Translations under genes and position numbers: made by a program | Notes under the pieces: generated by a model | Told to the model about the DNA's origin: nothing | What the model saw: the letters and a program-made list of their open reading frames with translations, nothing else | Database searches by the model: none | NCBI GenBank assembly: GCA_910574285.1 | Contig: CAJTAL010000007.1 | Span: 1-64,000, forward strand | Direction of reading: 5' to 3' | DNA: 64,000 nucleotides | Source: Lachnospiraceae bacterium | Lineage (GTDB): Bacteria > Bacillota > Clostridia > Lachnospirales > Lachnospiraceae | In this document: positions 8,729-16,239 of the stretch, piece by piece | Layout of the letters: the number at the start of each line of letters is the position of its first letter | Numbering within the stretch: position 1 is the stretch's first letter

Positions 8729-9631
8729 TCAAGGGGCATATGGATATTGGATTATCTGCCGCATGTCGTCGGGAAGAGGAGCAGTGAATTCTAATGCTTC
8801 TCCTGTAATGGGATGTGTGAGGCGAAGCCGGTAAGAATGAAGGGCCTGCCTCTTGATGTATTCCATATCGGGGTTATACAGATAATCTCCGATAAGCGGA
8901 TACCCGAGGTATTTCATATGTATGCGTATCTGATGGGTACGGCCGGTTTCCAGGCGAAGGGAGACAAGGCTGTGCCCGTTTTTTTCGTCAATAACTTTAT
9001 AGTGAGTGACTGCCTCCTCGCCGTGTGAGAAATCCACGGTGCGTTCGATGATCGTTCCGGGCTTGCGGGCAAGAGGCGCCGTGATTGTACCGGTTTTTGG
9101 AGATAAGCTCCCGCGCGCGATGGCGAGGTATTCCCGATGTATTTCATGGCGGCGGGCCATATCGGAGAGTATATTGCCGCTGACCAGATGCTTGGCGACG
9201 ATGGTAAGGCCTGAGGTATCGCGGTCTAAGCGGTTGCAGCAGCGGAAAATAAAAGGTTTCCCCTGTTCCTGATAATACCAGGCAAGGGCATTTGCCATAG
9301 AATTGGTGTAGTTGTTCAGAGACGGATGTATCGGCATGCCTGCAGGCTTATTGATTACGATCAGGTCTTCGTCTTCATATATGACGTTAAGGGGAAGACG
9401 GACAGGAGGAATATTCCGGGAACAGGCGGTTTCCTCTATAAGAACCTGGAGATGGTCTCCTGCGGCAAGCTGCTGCTTCATATAATAATGGACACCGTTT
9501 ACCAGTATGCTTCGGGGCATCCTTTTGATTTCGGTCAGATTCTGGGCAGAGTAGCCGCGGCGCCTGAGGAATTGTTCCACCCGCAGGCCGTCGCTGGCAG
9601 GATCGATGTTATAGTCTATGATACGATTCAT
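8729..9631 (-). CDS. RluA-family pseudouridine synthase
   Basis: This 300-residue enzyme would convert uridine to pseudouridine in ribosomal or transfer RNA. It has an N-terminal S4-like region (LRVEQFLRRRGYSAQNLTEI), then the catalytic domain with CCNRLDRDTSGLTIVAKH, where the aspartate after RLD is the nucleophile. RLETGRTHQIRIHMKYLGYP and LIGDYLYNP follow, all standard RluA motifs. The ATG at 9631 is 8 bases from AAAGGAG; a TTG two codons upstream is less likely. The exact target base cannot be read from the sequence. The gene is divergent from the Nudix gene. Confidence 0.92.
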   Translation of the reverse strand: MNRIIDYNIDPASDGLRVEQFLRRRGYSAQNLTEIKRMPRSILVNGVHYYMKQQLAAGDHLQVLIEETACSRNIPPVRLPLNVIYEDEDLIVINKPAGMPIHPSLNNYTNSMANALAWYYQEQGKPFIFRCCNRLDRDTSGLTIVAKHLVSGNILSDMARRHEIHREYLAIARGSLSPKTGTITAPLARKPGTIIERTVDFSHGEEAVTHYKVIDEKNGHSLVSLRLETGRTHQIRIHMKYLGYPLIGDYLYNPDMEYIKRQALHSYRLRLTHPITGEALEFTAPLPDDMRQIIQYPYAP

Positions 9632-9695
9632 TTGCAATTCTCCTTTAAGTTCGGTAATATATACTATAGCATATTTTTGAGGGAGGAGGAAAGAG

Positions 9696-10172
9696 ATGAC
9701 AGGATTAAGTACCTTGTGTTACATCATACAGGACGGCAGATATCTGATGCTCCACAGGACGGTTAAGAAGAATGATGTGAATAAGGATAAATGGATTGGA
9801 GTAGGGGGACATTTTGAAGAGGGGGAGAGTCCGGAAGAATGTCTGCTGCGGGAGGTTAAGGAAGAGACCGGGTATACACTGACTTCTTACAGGTACAGAG
9901 GGATCGTGACTTTTATCTCGGGAAACGGAGTGACGGAATATATGTCGTTATTTACGGCGGATGAATTCGAGGGGGAGCCGATTCCCTGCGACGAAGGAGA
10001 GCTTGCGTGGGTGCCGGTGAAAGATGTATATCAATTGAATATCTGGGAAGGAGATAAGATCTTCTTTCGGCTTCTGGAGGAGAGGGAGGAATTTTTCTCG
10101 TTGAAGCTGGTCTATGACGGGCATGACGGACTGGTTTCGGTTTTGCTGGACGGGAAACCAATATCTTTTTAA
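9696..10172 (+). CDS. Nudix hydrolase (MutT-like, 8-oxo-dGTP diphosphatase type)
   Basis: This 158-residue protein carries a full Nudix box: GGHFEEGESPEECLLREV followed by KEETGY, fitting GX5EX7REUXEEXGU. It would hydrolyse a nucleoside diphosphate linked to another moiety, possibly oxidised dGTP. YISSLF-like strands (YMSLFTADEFEGE) and the acceptor loop CDEGELAWVPVKDVYQL follow, as in MutT/YjhB-type members. A GGGAGGAGG ribosome site lies 8 bases before the ATG. It is divergent from the pseudouridine synthase gene with about 60 bases between them. Confidence 0.87.
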   Translation: MTGLSTLCYIIQDGRYLMLHRTVKKNDVNKDKWIGVGGHFEEGESPEECLLREVKEETGYTLTSYRYRGIVTFISGNGVTEYMSLFTADEFEGEPIPCDEGELAWVPVKDVYQLNIWEGDKIFFRLLEEREEFFSLKLVYDGHDGLVSVLLDGKPISF

Positions 10173-10181
10173 TAGAATATA

Positions 10182-10211
10182 TTGCAGATTTTTTGAGAAA
10201 TAGGTTATAAT
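10182..10211 (+). promoter_or_regulatory. Promoter of the thioredoxin gene
   Basis: TTGCAG (10182-10187) and TATAAT (10206-10211) are separated by 18 bases. The transcript would carry a leader of about 85 bases before trxA. Confidence 0.5.
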
Positions 10212-10304
10212 AGACATGAGAATCAGAGTAACTCAAGAAGACCGGAAATTTGATTTCTGGCTGGATAAGACACTGGATTAATATATAGAGAAAGGATGAT
10301 GAAG

Positions 10305-10613
10305 ATGGCAGTAGTACATTTGAACAAGGAGAATTTTAAATCAGAGGTACTGGATTCAAAGGAACCGGTACTGGTTGATTTCTGGGCGGCATGGTGTGGT
10401 CCGTGCCAGATGCTGGGGCCCGTGATAGAAGAGATCGCGGGTGAGGTGACGGATGCGAAGATCTGTAAGTTAGATGTGGACGAGAATCAGGAATTGGCAA
10501 AAGAGTACAGAGTTATGTCGATACCGACTTTGATCGTATTTAAAGACGGGCAGATTGCAAAAAGAGAGGTTGGAGTGAAACCGAAGGATGAGATCTTGCA
10601 GATGCTGAAATAA
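10305..10613 (+). CDS. trxA: Thioredoxin
   Basis: This 102-residue protein has the standard thioredoxin fold signature: VLVDFWAAWCGPCQMLGPVI with the redox pair Cys31 and Cys34, then KLDVDENQELAKEYRVMSIP with the cis-proline, and TLIVFKDGQ. It reduces protein disulfides in the cytosol with electrons from a thioredoxin reductase not present in this window. The start at 10305 lies 8 bases from AAAGGA; an in-frame ATG at 10296 abuts the ribosome site. It is monocistronic, bounded by a promoter at 10182 and a terminator at 10632. Confidence 0.93.
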   Translation: MAVVHLNKENFKSEVLDSKEPVLVDFWAAWCGPCQMLGPVIEEIAGEVTDAKICKLDVDENQELAKEYRVMSIPTLIVFKDGQIAKREVGVKPKDEILQMLK

Positions 10614-10631
10614 GCGGTGCATCAGATGCGG

Positions 10632-10682
10632 ACCTCTGTGAAATGATCGGAGATTTTTCTGATTATTTTACAGAGGTTTTTG
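10632..10682 (+). terminator. Intrinsic terminator after trxA
   Basis: CCTCTGT-AAAT-ATC pairs with GAT-ATTT-ACAGAGG around a T-rich loop, followed by TTTTTG. The hairpin ends just before the metal ATPase promoter. Confidence 0.8.
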
Positions 10683-10692
10683 TATATCTATA

Positions 10693-10757
10693 TTGACAAA
10701 TCCGTGAATAGTGAGTATATTATATATGAACATATGAATAATTGTTCATATATAATA
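10693..10757 (+). promoter_or_regulatory. Metal-ATPase promoter with ArsR/SmtB-like operator
   Basis: A near-consensus promoter TTGACA (10693-10698)-17 bases-TATATT (10716-10721) overlaps a perfect 15-bp inverted repeat. The arms are TATTATATATGAACA (10718-10732) and TGTTCATATATAATA (10743-10757) with a 10-base spacer. The core ATATGAACA/TGTTCATAT is the kind bound by ArsR/SmtB-family metal sensors such as CzrA and CadC. Its place over the -10 element implies repression that metal relieves. No such regulator is encoded in this window. Confidence 0.7.
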
Positions 10758-10820
10758 AAGCAAAAATATGCAGATGAAAAGCATTGGGCTTTCAAATTTA
10801 TTACAATGGAGGAACTTGCT

Positions 10821-13406
10821 ATGAGCGGAGAAAAAAATAAAAATGCAGATGTTGAAAATCATGCGGGTTATGAGCATGATCACGGTCACGGTCACGGTCA
10901 TCATCATGACCATGAGAATTGCGACCACGGTCACAGTCATGAACATGGTCACGCTGAACATCATCATGGCGATGAAGAGTGCGGCTGCGGTCACGACCAT
11001 CATCATCATGACCATGAGGATTGCGATCACGGCCACAGTCATGAACATGGTCACGCTGAACATCATCATGGCGATGAAGAGTGCGGCTGCGGTCATGAGC
11101 ATGATCACGGGCATGAGGACTGCGGCTGCGGTCATGAGCATGATCACGGGCATGAGGACTGCGGCTGCGGTCATGAGCATGATCACGGGCATGAGGACTG
11201 TGGCTGCGGTCATGAGCATGATCATGGGCATGAGGACTGCGGCTGCGGCCATGAGCATCATGGGGCAGGGCAGTCTCATGAAGTGAAGCAGATGCCGAAG
11301 GGAGTAGAGAAGAGGACATATATTCTGGATAATCTGGGATGTGCCAATTGCGCGGCGAAGATGGAGCGTCAGATTCAGGAGCTGCCGGGAGTGGAGATGG
11401 CGGTGATTACTTATGCGACGAAACAGCTTGTGGTGGCAGCGAATCACCAGGAGAAACTTTTGCCGGAATTCCAGAGGATCTGCGCATCGATTGAATCAGA
11501 AGTGACGGTGACTCTACGGGAAGAGGATGAGATAGTACGGAAGAAAAAAGAGAGTCCGTTAGAGGAGAATAAGAAAGATCTTATAGCTATAGCGGCGGGC
11601 GCGGTATTGTTTATCGCAGGGGAAGTGTTGGAGCGAACAGCGCCGGATTCTGTTATCAGCATGGTATTGTTTGTAGCGGCATATGTGATCCTTGGGTTTG
11701 AGATCGTGTGGACAGCGGTAAAGAATCTGACGAAGGGGCATGTGTTTGATGAGAATTTCCTGATGAGTGTTGCAACTTTAGCGGCGTTTGCGATTGGTGA
11801 TTTTGCGGAAGCCGTTGGAGTGATGTTGTTTTACCGGGTGGGAGAAGTCTTTGAGGATATTGCGGTAAGCCGCAGCCGTTCCCAGATTATGGAGACTGTT
11901 GATCTTCGTCCGGAGACAGTGAGCCTGGTGCAGGGGGACAGCGTGAAGGATATACCTGCAGGGAAAGCAAAGATCGGCGACGTGATACTGGTTCGTCCGG
12001 GCGACCGGATTCCGTTGGACGGAAAAGTCATAGAAGGGCAGAGCCAGATTGATACGTCGCCGGTAACCGGAGAACCTGTGCCTGTAAAGGTATTTCCAGG
12101 AAAGGAGATATATTCGGGATGCATCAATGATACAGGTGTCCTGAAGCTGGAAGTGGAGAAGCCGCTGGGAGAATCTATGGTAACCCGCATTCTTGATTCT
12201 GTGGAGAATGCCGCCGCAAATAAACCGAAGATTGACCGTTTTATTACGAGATTCGCACGAATCTATACGCCGGTGGTTGTGGCTGCCGCGATACTTACCG
12301 CTGTGGTTCCGTCGATAGTAACGGGGGACTGGAATTACTGGATCTATACGGCGATTACATTCTTGGTTATCAGTTGTCCGTGCGCATTAGTACTGAGTGT
12401 GCCCCTTGCGTTTTTCTCAGGTATCGGCGCAGGTTCGAAGAGAGGGATATTGTTCAAAGGCGGGGTATCTATCGAAGCTCTGAAAAATATAAGTGCCGTT
12501 GTTATGGATAAGACGGGAACCATAACCAAGGGAAATTTCGCGGTGCAGAAGATCGTGAGTCTGAACCGGCTGACCGAGAAACAGCTTTTGACAGTTGCGG
12601 CTGACTGTGAGATTGACTCGTCGCATCCGATTGCAGCAAGTATCGTAACAGAGGCGAAAGCGCGGAATCTGTTTCTTATCAGGCCCAAACAGGCGGAAGA
12701 GATATCAGGAAAGGGCATCCGCGCAGAATTTCCGGAGGGAACTGTTCTCTGCGGAAATATCGGGCTGATGGAGATGTATCAGGTGGATACTTCAGGTTAT
12801 CGAAGCAGTGCTTATGGGACGGAGGTCCTGATAGCGATAGACGGAACATTGGAAGGATATCTGGTGATCGCGGATGAGATCAAGGAAGAAGCGCGGCATG
12901 CGGTGGAGCGAATGAAGAGTCAGGGACTTATTACGGCGATGCTGACAGGCGACGCTCAGGACAGCGCCGCAGAAGTAGCAAAGCAGACGGGAATCAATGA
13001 AGTCCGCGCGCGGCTTCTTCCGCAGGATAAGCTGACGCAGCTTAAGGAGATTCGAAAGAAACACGGAGCCGTAATGTTTGTCGGCGACGGTATCAATGAT
13101 GCGCCGGTACTTGCGGGCGCAGATGTGGGAGCGGCGATGGGCAGCGGGGCAGACGCGGCGATTGAGGCGGCGGATGTGGTATTCATGACTTCTTCTGTGG
13201 AGGCGATACCGGAATCTGTAGATATCGCCAGGAAGACAGGAAATATAGCCATGCAGAATGTGGTGTTTGCCCTGATCGTTAAGGCGTTGGTCATGGTGCT
13301 TGGATTCTTTGGGTTTGCCAATATGTGGATGGCTGTTTTTGCAGATACCGGGGTTGCGATGCTATGCGTGCTGAACTCAATCCGGATTCTGTATACGAAT
13401 AGATAA
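10821..13406 (+). CDS. Heavy-metal (Zn/Cd/Pb) P1B-type ATPase with long His/Cys-rich N-terminus
   Basis: This 861-residue efflux pump has four parts. Residues 1-150 are a His/Asp/Glu/Cys-rich tail with repeated HEHDHGHEDCGCG units. A heavy-metal-associated domain follows with GCANC (Cys174, Cys177). The membrane core carries CPC in ISCPCALVLS (Cys519, Cys521). The ATPase domain has DKTGTITKGN (phosphorylated Asp563), SSHPIAASI and FVGDGINDAPVLAGADVGAA. CPC with these features fits the Zn/Cd/Pb exporters (ZntA/CadA). The ATG at 10821 follows AATGGAGGAAC; the frame extends upstream to 10680 but overlaps the promoter. The tail probably buffers or senses metal. Confidence 0.9.
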   Translation: MSGEKNKNADVENHAGYEHDHGHGHGHHHDHENCDHGHSHEHGHAEHHHGDEECGCGHDHHHHDHEDCDHGHSHEHGHAEHHHGDEECGCGHEHDHGHEDCGCGHEHDHGHEDCGCGHEHDHGHEDCGCGHEHDHGHEDCGCGHEHHGAGQSHEVKQMPKGVEKRTYILDNLGCANCAAKMERQIQELPGVEMAVITYATKQLVVAANHQEKLLPEFQRICASIESEVTVTLREEDEIVRKKKESPLEENKKDLIAIAAGAVLFIAGEVLERTAPDSVISMVLFVAAYVILGFEIVWTAVKNLTKGHVFDENFLMSVATLAAFAIGDFAEAVGVMLFYRVGEVFEDIAVSRSRSQIMETVDLRPETVSLVQGDSVKDIPAGKAKIGDVILVRPGDRIPLDGKVIEGQSQIDTSPVTGEPVPVKVFPGKEIYSGCINDTGVLKLEVEKPLGESMVTRILDSVENAAANKPKIDRFITRFARIYTPVVVAAAILTAVVPSIVTGDWNYWIYTAITFLVISCPCALVLSVPLAFFSGIGAGSKRGILFKGGVSIEALKNISAVVMDKTGTITKGNFAVQKIVSLNRLTEKQLLTVAADCEIDSSHPIAASIVTEAKARNLFLIRPKQAEEISGKGIRAEFPEGTVLCGNIGLMEMYQVDTSGYRSSAYGTEVLIAIDGTLEGYLVIADEIKEEARHAVERMKSQGLITAMLTGDAQDSAAEVAKQTGINEVRARLLPQDKLTQLKEIRKKHGAVMFVGDGINDAPVLAGADVGAAMGSGADAAIEAADVVFMTSSVEAIPESVDIARKTGNIAMQNVVFALIVKALVMVLGFFGFANMWMAVFADTGVAMLCVLNSIRILYTNR
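10910..11095 (+). repeat. 102-bp tandem duplication in the metal-binding tail
   Basis: Two 34-codon copies begin at 10910 and 11012 and share a run through GHSHEHGHAEHHHGDEECGCG. They differ by a few synonymous or near-synonymous changes. Confidence 0.8.
11082..11258 (+). repeat. 39-bp in-frame tandem repeat (13-residue metal-binding unit)
   Basis: Four nearly identical 39-bp copies start at 11082, 11121, 11160 and 11199, with a partial fifth from 11238. Each encodes CGCGHEHDHGHED. Copy differences are single bases (for example CACGGG to CATGGG), so the array is recent or homogenised. Confidence 0.92.
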
Positions 13407-13467
13407 TGCGCCGGAATAATGTGCCGGAGTGATATGCCGGAATAATGTGCCGGAATAATACGCCGGA
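13403..13467 (+). repeat. Five 13-bp tandem repeats after the ATPase stop
   Basis: Units ATAATGYGCCGGA run from 13403 to 13467, beginning inside the ATPase stop codon. The third is degenerate (GTGATATGCCGGA). No terminator is seen here, so the array separates the pump from the next operon. Confidence 0.85.
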
Positions 13468-13480
13468 ATCAGGAGCATAC

Positions 13481-13509
13481 TTGCTAAGGGATAGATTTTC
13501 ACGTATAAT
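13481..13509 (+). promoter_or_regulatory. Promoter of the TRSP/StiP operon
   Basis: TTGCTA (13481-13486)-17 bases-TATAAT (13504-13509), directly downstream of the 13-bp repeat array. Confidence 0.6.
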
Positions 13510-13545
13510 GGTATTGCTGCGGGAGAAGAAAGGGATGTGAGAAGT

Positions 13546-14649
13546 ATGTATCGGGAAGAAGATCTGGTGGTCATCGGGAAGCGGGAGAACAATACGAGAC
13601 GCAATTATCTTGTGATAAATTCTTTGCAGGGGAAACATATTCCGGTGGAACCGAAGAAAGCGTTTGCACTATTTGACGCGCTTGCGGAGGTGATTGAGAA
13701 CGTATATCAGGATGAGAGACTGCTGCTGATAGGATTTGCGGAGACTGCGACTGCGATCGGGGCCGAGACTGCGGTCCGGCTGGGGACAAAGTATATCCAG
13801 ACGACAAGGGAGAAGATTCCGGATGTGGACTATCTGTTTTTTACGGAGGCTCATAGCCATGCCACAGAACAGAAACTGGTGAAGGATGATCTCGACAGGG
13901 TTATAGATGAGACTGACCGGATTATCTTTATTGAGGACGAAGTTACGACGGGTAACACCATCCTGAATATTGTAAATATCCTGAATGAATTATACGGCAA
14001 TAGAGTAAGATTCTCTGTTGCCTCCATATTGAACGGTATGACGGCAGAGCAGATGGAGATGTACGCTCAGAGAGGAATCGATATCCATTATCTGTTGAAA
14101 ACGGACCATAGAAACTATGGCAGGGCTGCAGAGAGGTATCATGAGAACGGCGCCTATGAACCGTGTGATACGGATGAGGCAGGCTGTATAGAAGAAGTGT
14201 GTTTCCCGGGGCGGATGGATGCAAGAAGGCTGGTGGATGCGGCGGAGTATAAGAAGGCCTGCAATTCTCTGTGGGAAAGGATGGAAGCTTCATTCGCTCC
14301 CCGGGCAGATGAGAAGATACTTGTGCTGGGGACGGAGGAATTCATGTTTCCGGCTCTCTATATAGGGGCATGTATGGAAGATAAGGGCTGCGCGGTAAGA
14401 TGTCATTCTACTACGCGAAGCCCGATCGCGGTTTCGGCAGATCCAGGTTATCCCCTGCGGACAAGATATGAATTGCGGAGTCTGTATGATCCGGACAGGG
14501 TCACATATATTTATGATATAGGCAGCTATGACAGAGTATTTGTCATTACAGATGCAGAGGGGAATGAAGATGCGGGGAAGAATTCACTGATTTATGCAAT
14601 AAGGAAGAGAAACAGCAATATTTATCTGGTCAGGTGGTGTCAGGAATGA
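13546..14649 (+). CDS. Phosphoribosyltransferase-TRSP domain protein (Ter-associated type)
   Basis: This 367-residue protein has two domains. Residues about 40-200 form a phosphoribosyltransferase with LLLIGFAETATAIGAETAVR and the PRPP loop IIFIEDEVTTGNTILNIVNI. The C-terminal 120 residues (ILVLGTEEFMFPALYIGACM to VFVITDAEG) hold the sequence STTRSPIA, the Thr-Arg-Ser-Pro motif that names the TRSP domain. Such proteins are known from tellurite-resistance-associated (Ter) operons, predicted to make a nucleoside-like compound. ATG 13546 is 11 bases from AAAGGG; GTG 13537 is too close. It overlaps the next gene by 4 bases. No terC/terD-like gene is present in the window. Confidence 0.85.
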   Translation: MYREEDLVVIGKRENNTRRNYLVINSLQGKHIPVEPKKAFALFDALAEVIENVYQDERLLLIGFAETATAIGAETAVRLGTKYIQTTREKIPDVDYLFFTEAHSHATEQKLVKDDLDRVIDETDRIIFIEDEVTTGNTILNIVNILNELYGNRVRFSVASILNGMTAEQMEMYAQRGIDIHYLLKTDHRNYGRAAERYHENGAYEPCDTDEAGCIEEVCFPGRMDARRLVDAAEYKKACNSLWERMEASFAPRADEKILVLGTEEFMFPALYIGACMEDKGCAVRCHSTTRSPIAVSADPGYPLRTRYELRSLYDPDRVTYIYDIGSYDRVFVITDAEGNEDAGKNSLIYAIRKRNSNIYLVRWCQE

Positions 14650-15695
14650 GAAGTTCATACAGAGAAGAGGACGTCATACTTCTGTTAAAGGATATCACAG
14701 GGTTGGTGGAACCGCAGCCGACGAAAGATCGGGAGCGGCAGATCCAGGCGGGCAGGCATTATAGTGAGATGCTTCCGATTGAATATGTACCTACGGACAG
14801 ATACATGGAGATCTATAAAGAAACTTTAGATATTTTTTCAGGAACTGTCGCGCAGGCGGTCGGGAGGCTTGCGGATAAGGTTATGGAGACAAAAGGGTCA
14901 GAAGTTGTACTGGTATCCCTTGCCAGGGCGGGTATACCAGTCGGCATCCTGGTAAAGCGGTATATAAAGTTCAAGTATGGCGCGGATATCCCGCATTATT
15001 CCATATCAATTATAAGGGGGCGGGGAATCGACCATAACGCGATGCGATATCTGCTGGACCGATATCAGGCAGAGAGATTATTATTCGTGGACGGCTGGAT
15101 CGGCAAAGGAGCTATCTTGAATGAACTTAAGAAAGATACTGCGGCATATGAGGGGGTATCTTCTGAGATCGCAGTGGTTGCGGATCCGGCGAATGTGACG
15201 GAACTTTGCGGAACCCATGAGGATATTCTGATTCCCAGTTCTTGTCTGAATTGTACGGTATCAGGACTGATCAGCAGGACATTTTTGCGCAGTGATATTA
15301 TAGGGAAGGATGATTTTCACGGCGCGGTATTCTATGAAGAGCTTAAGGATGCAGATTTATCCTATGAATTTATTGAGGCCATCGAGAGAGAATTTACATT
15401 ATCGCCCGGTCCGGACGGGGCTTTGGCAAAAGGCAGGGGAATAGATGAGGTAAAAGAAGTGGCGCAGAGATATCGGATCGAAGACATCAATCTTGTCAAA
15501 CCAGGTATCGGGGAAGCTACGCGGGTGCTGCTGAGGAGAGTTCCCTGGAAGATCCTGATAGATGCAAGATATAAAGACGGCAGGGAGCTGAGACATCTGA
15601 TCCGGCTTGCGAAGGAGAAACAGGTTCCGGTGGAGGATTATCCGCTGAGACATTATAAATGCTGCGGACTTATAAAGAAGGTCAGTGATATATAA
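14646..15695 (+). CDS. StiP/PRTase-like protein with C-terminal PELOTA RNA-binding domain
   Basis: This 349-residue partner of the TRSP protein begins MRSSYREEDVILLLKDITGL. The central part reads VVLVSLARAGIPVGILVKRY and ERLLFVDGWIGKGAILNELK, a phosphoribosyltransferase-like fold annotated in databases as StiP ('cysteine protease StiP', a doubtful name). The C-terminal 85 residues (EVAQRYRIEDINLVKPGIGE to YKCCGLIKKVSD) resemble the PELOTA RNA-binding domain. Its start overlaps the stop of the preceding gene (ATGA), indicating coupled translation. It is probably a biosynthetic enzyme of the Ter-type pathway; the product is unknown. Confidence 0.83.
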   Translation: MRSSYREEDVILLLKDITGLVEPQPTKDRERQIQAGRHYSEMLPIEYVPTDRYMEIYKETLDIFSGTVAQAVGRLADKVMETKGSEVVLVSLARAGIPVGILVKRYIKFKYGADIPHYSISIIRGRGIDHNAMRYLLDRYQAERLLFVDGWIGKGAILNELKKDTAAYEGVSSEIAVVADPANVTELCGTHEDILIPSSCLNCTVSGLISRTFLRSDIIGKDDFHGAVFYEELKDADLSYEFIEAIEREFTLSPGPDGALAKGRGIDEVKEVAQRYRIEDINLVKPGIGEATRVLLRRVPWKILIDARYKDGRELRHLIRLAKEKQVPVEDYPLRHYKCCGLIKKVSDI

Positions 15696-15733
15696 GATGT
15701 CGTAAAAGTTGTAAAAGTAAATTAAAAAATGTA

Positions 15734-15762
15734 TTGACATCGTTATATAAGTAAGGTATAAT
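15734..15762 (+). promoter_or_regulatory. Consensus promoter of tRNA-Arg
   Basis: TTGACA (15734-15739)-17 bases-TATAAT (15757-15762): an exact sigma-A consensus 33 bases before the tRNA. Confidence 0.85.
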
Positions 15763-15794
15763 AAAGATCGTTGTAAAAAAGGTTTTAGAACCAT

Positions 15795-15867
15795 GTGGGC
15801 GTAGCTCAGCTGGATAGAGCGTCTGGCTACGGACCAGAAGGTCGGGGGTTCGAATCCTCTCGCCCAC
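15795..15867 (+). tRNA. tRNA-Arg (anticodon ACG)
   Basis: The 73-base cloverleaf starts with GTGGGCG and ends with CGCCCAC (7-bp acceptor stem). The D arm is GCTC...GAGC. The anticodon stem TCTGG/CCAGA encloses CTACGGA, giving anticodon ACG (read as ICG, Arg CGN). The T loop is TTCGAAT. CCA is not encoded. It is a single tRNA between a consensus promoter and a terminator. Confidence 0.95.
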
Positions 15868-15871
15868 GTTG

Positions 15872-15905
15872 AAGTCCTTGCAGATTTTCTGCAGGGACTT
15901 TTTGA
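15872..15905 (+). terminator. Terminator of tRNA-Arg
   Basis: AAGTCCTTGCAGA pairs with TCTGCAGGGACTT over a TTT loop, followed by TTT. Confidence 0.85.
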
Positions 15906-15980
15906 GAGTATGCAGGTATTTGGCTGTATATTAAGGAACTGTTGCAATGCGAAGAGAATGTCTGACGGGAGGAACTTAGG

Positions 15981-16145
15981 ATGGAGAAAAGAGTGATCAT
16001 GTGTGAAGTCTGCCGTAACAACTGCCGGATGGAAGCGGAGATTGAGGACGGAGAGGTAATGGATGTCACAGGGAACGGATGTATGAAGGGCTACGTATTT
16101 GCCCAGAATGTAGTCAGGAACGACATGCAGGAGTCCCAAAAGTAG
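15981..16145 (+). CDS. DUF1667-like four-cysteine mini-protein
   Basis: This is a 54-residue frame with a good ribosome site (GGGAGG, 8 bases before ATG 15981). It begins MEKRVIMCEVCRNNCRMEAE and continues VMDVTGNGCMKGYVFAQN. The cysteine pattern C-x2-C-x3-C then GN-x-C matches the N-terminal half of the DUF1667 protein at 24625 (CINCPLGC ... GNTC). It may therefore bind an iron-sulfur cluster or zinc. The C-terminal half of DUF1667 is missing. It stands alone between tRNA-Arg and the phosphofructokinase gene. It could be an independent small protein or the remnant of a DUF1667 gene. Start, length and cysteine spacing support coding. Confidence 0.6.
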   Translation: MEKRVIMCEVCRNNCRMEAEIEDGEVMDVTGNGCMKGYVFAQNVVRNDMQESQK

Positions 16146-16161
16146 CCGTGTAAATGGAATT

Positions 16162-16190
16162 TTTTGTAGACATTTGCGGTAAAGTATACT
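16162..16190 (+). promoter_or_regulatory. Probable promoter of the phosphofructokinase gene
   Basis: TTTTGT-17 bases-TATACT (-10 at 16185-16190). The -35 match is poor but the spacing is right. Confidence 0.45.
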
Positions 16191-16239
16191 AAGATAATAA
16201 TATCGTCAGCAAATTTTAAGAAAGAAGGGGATTTGGACT

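Noticed and set aside
11082-11258. Regular 39-bp repeats suggesting a CRISPR array
   Set aside because: There are no unique spacers. The repeats are contiguous, in frame and encode a metal-binding tail.
10746-11447. Long antisense frames opposite the His-rich region
   Set aside because: They arise because CAT-rich sense codons lack stops on the other strand. Composition is extreme Met/His/Asp, with no ribosome sites.
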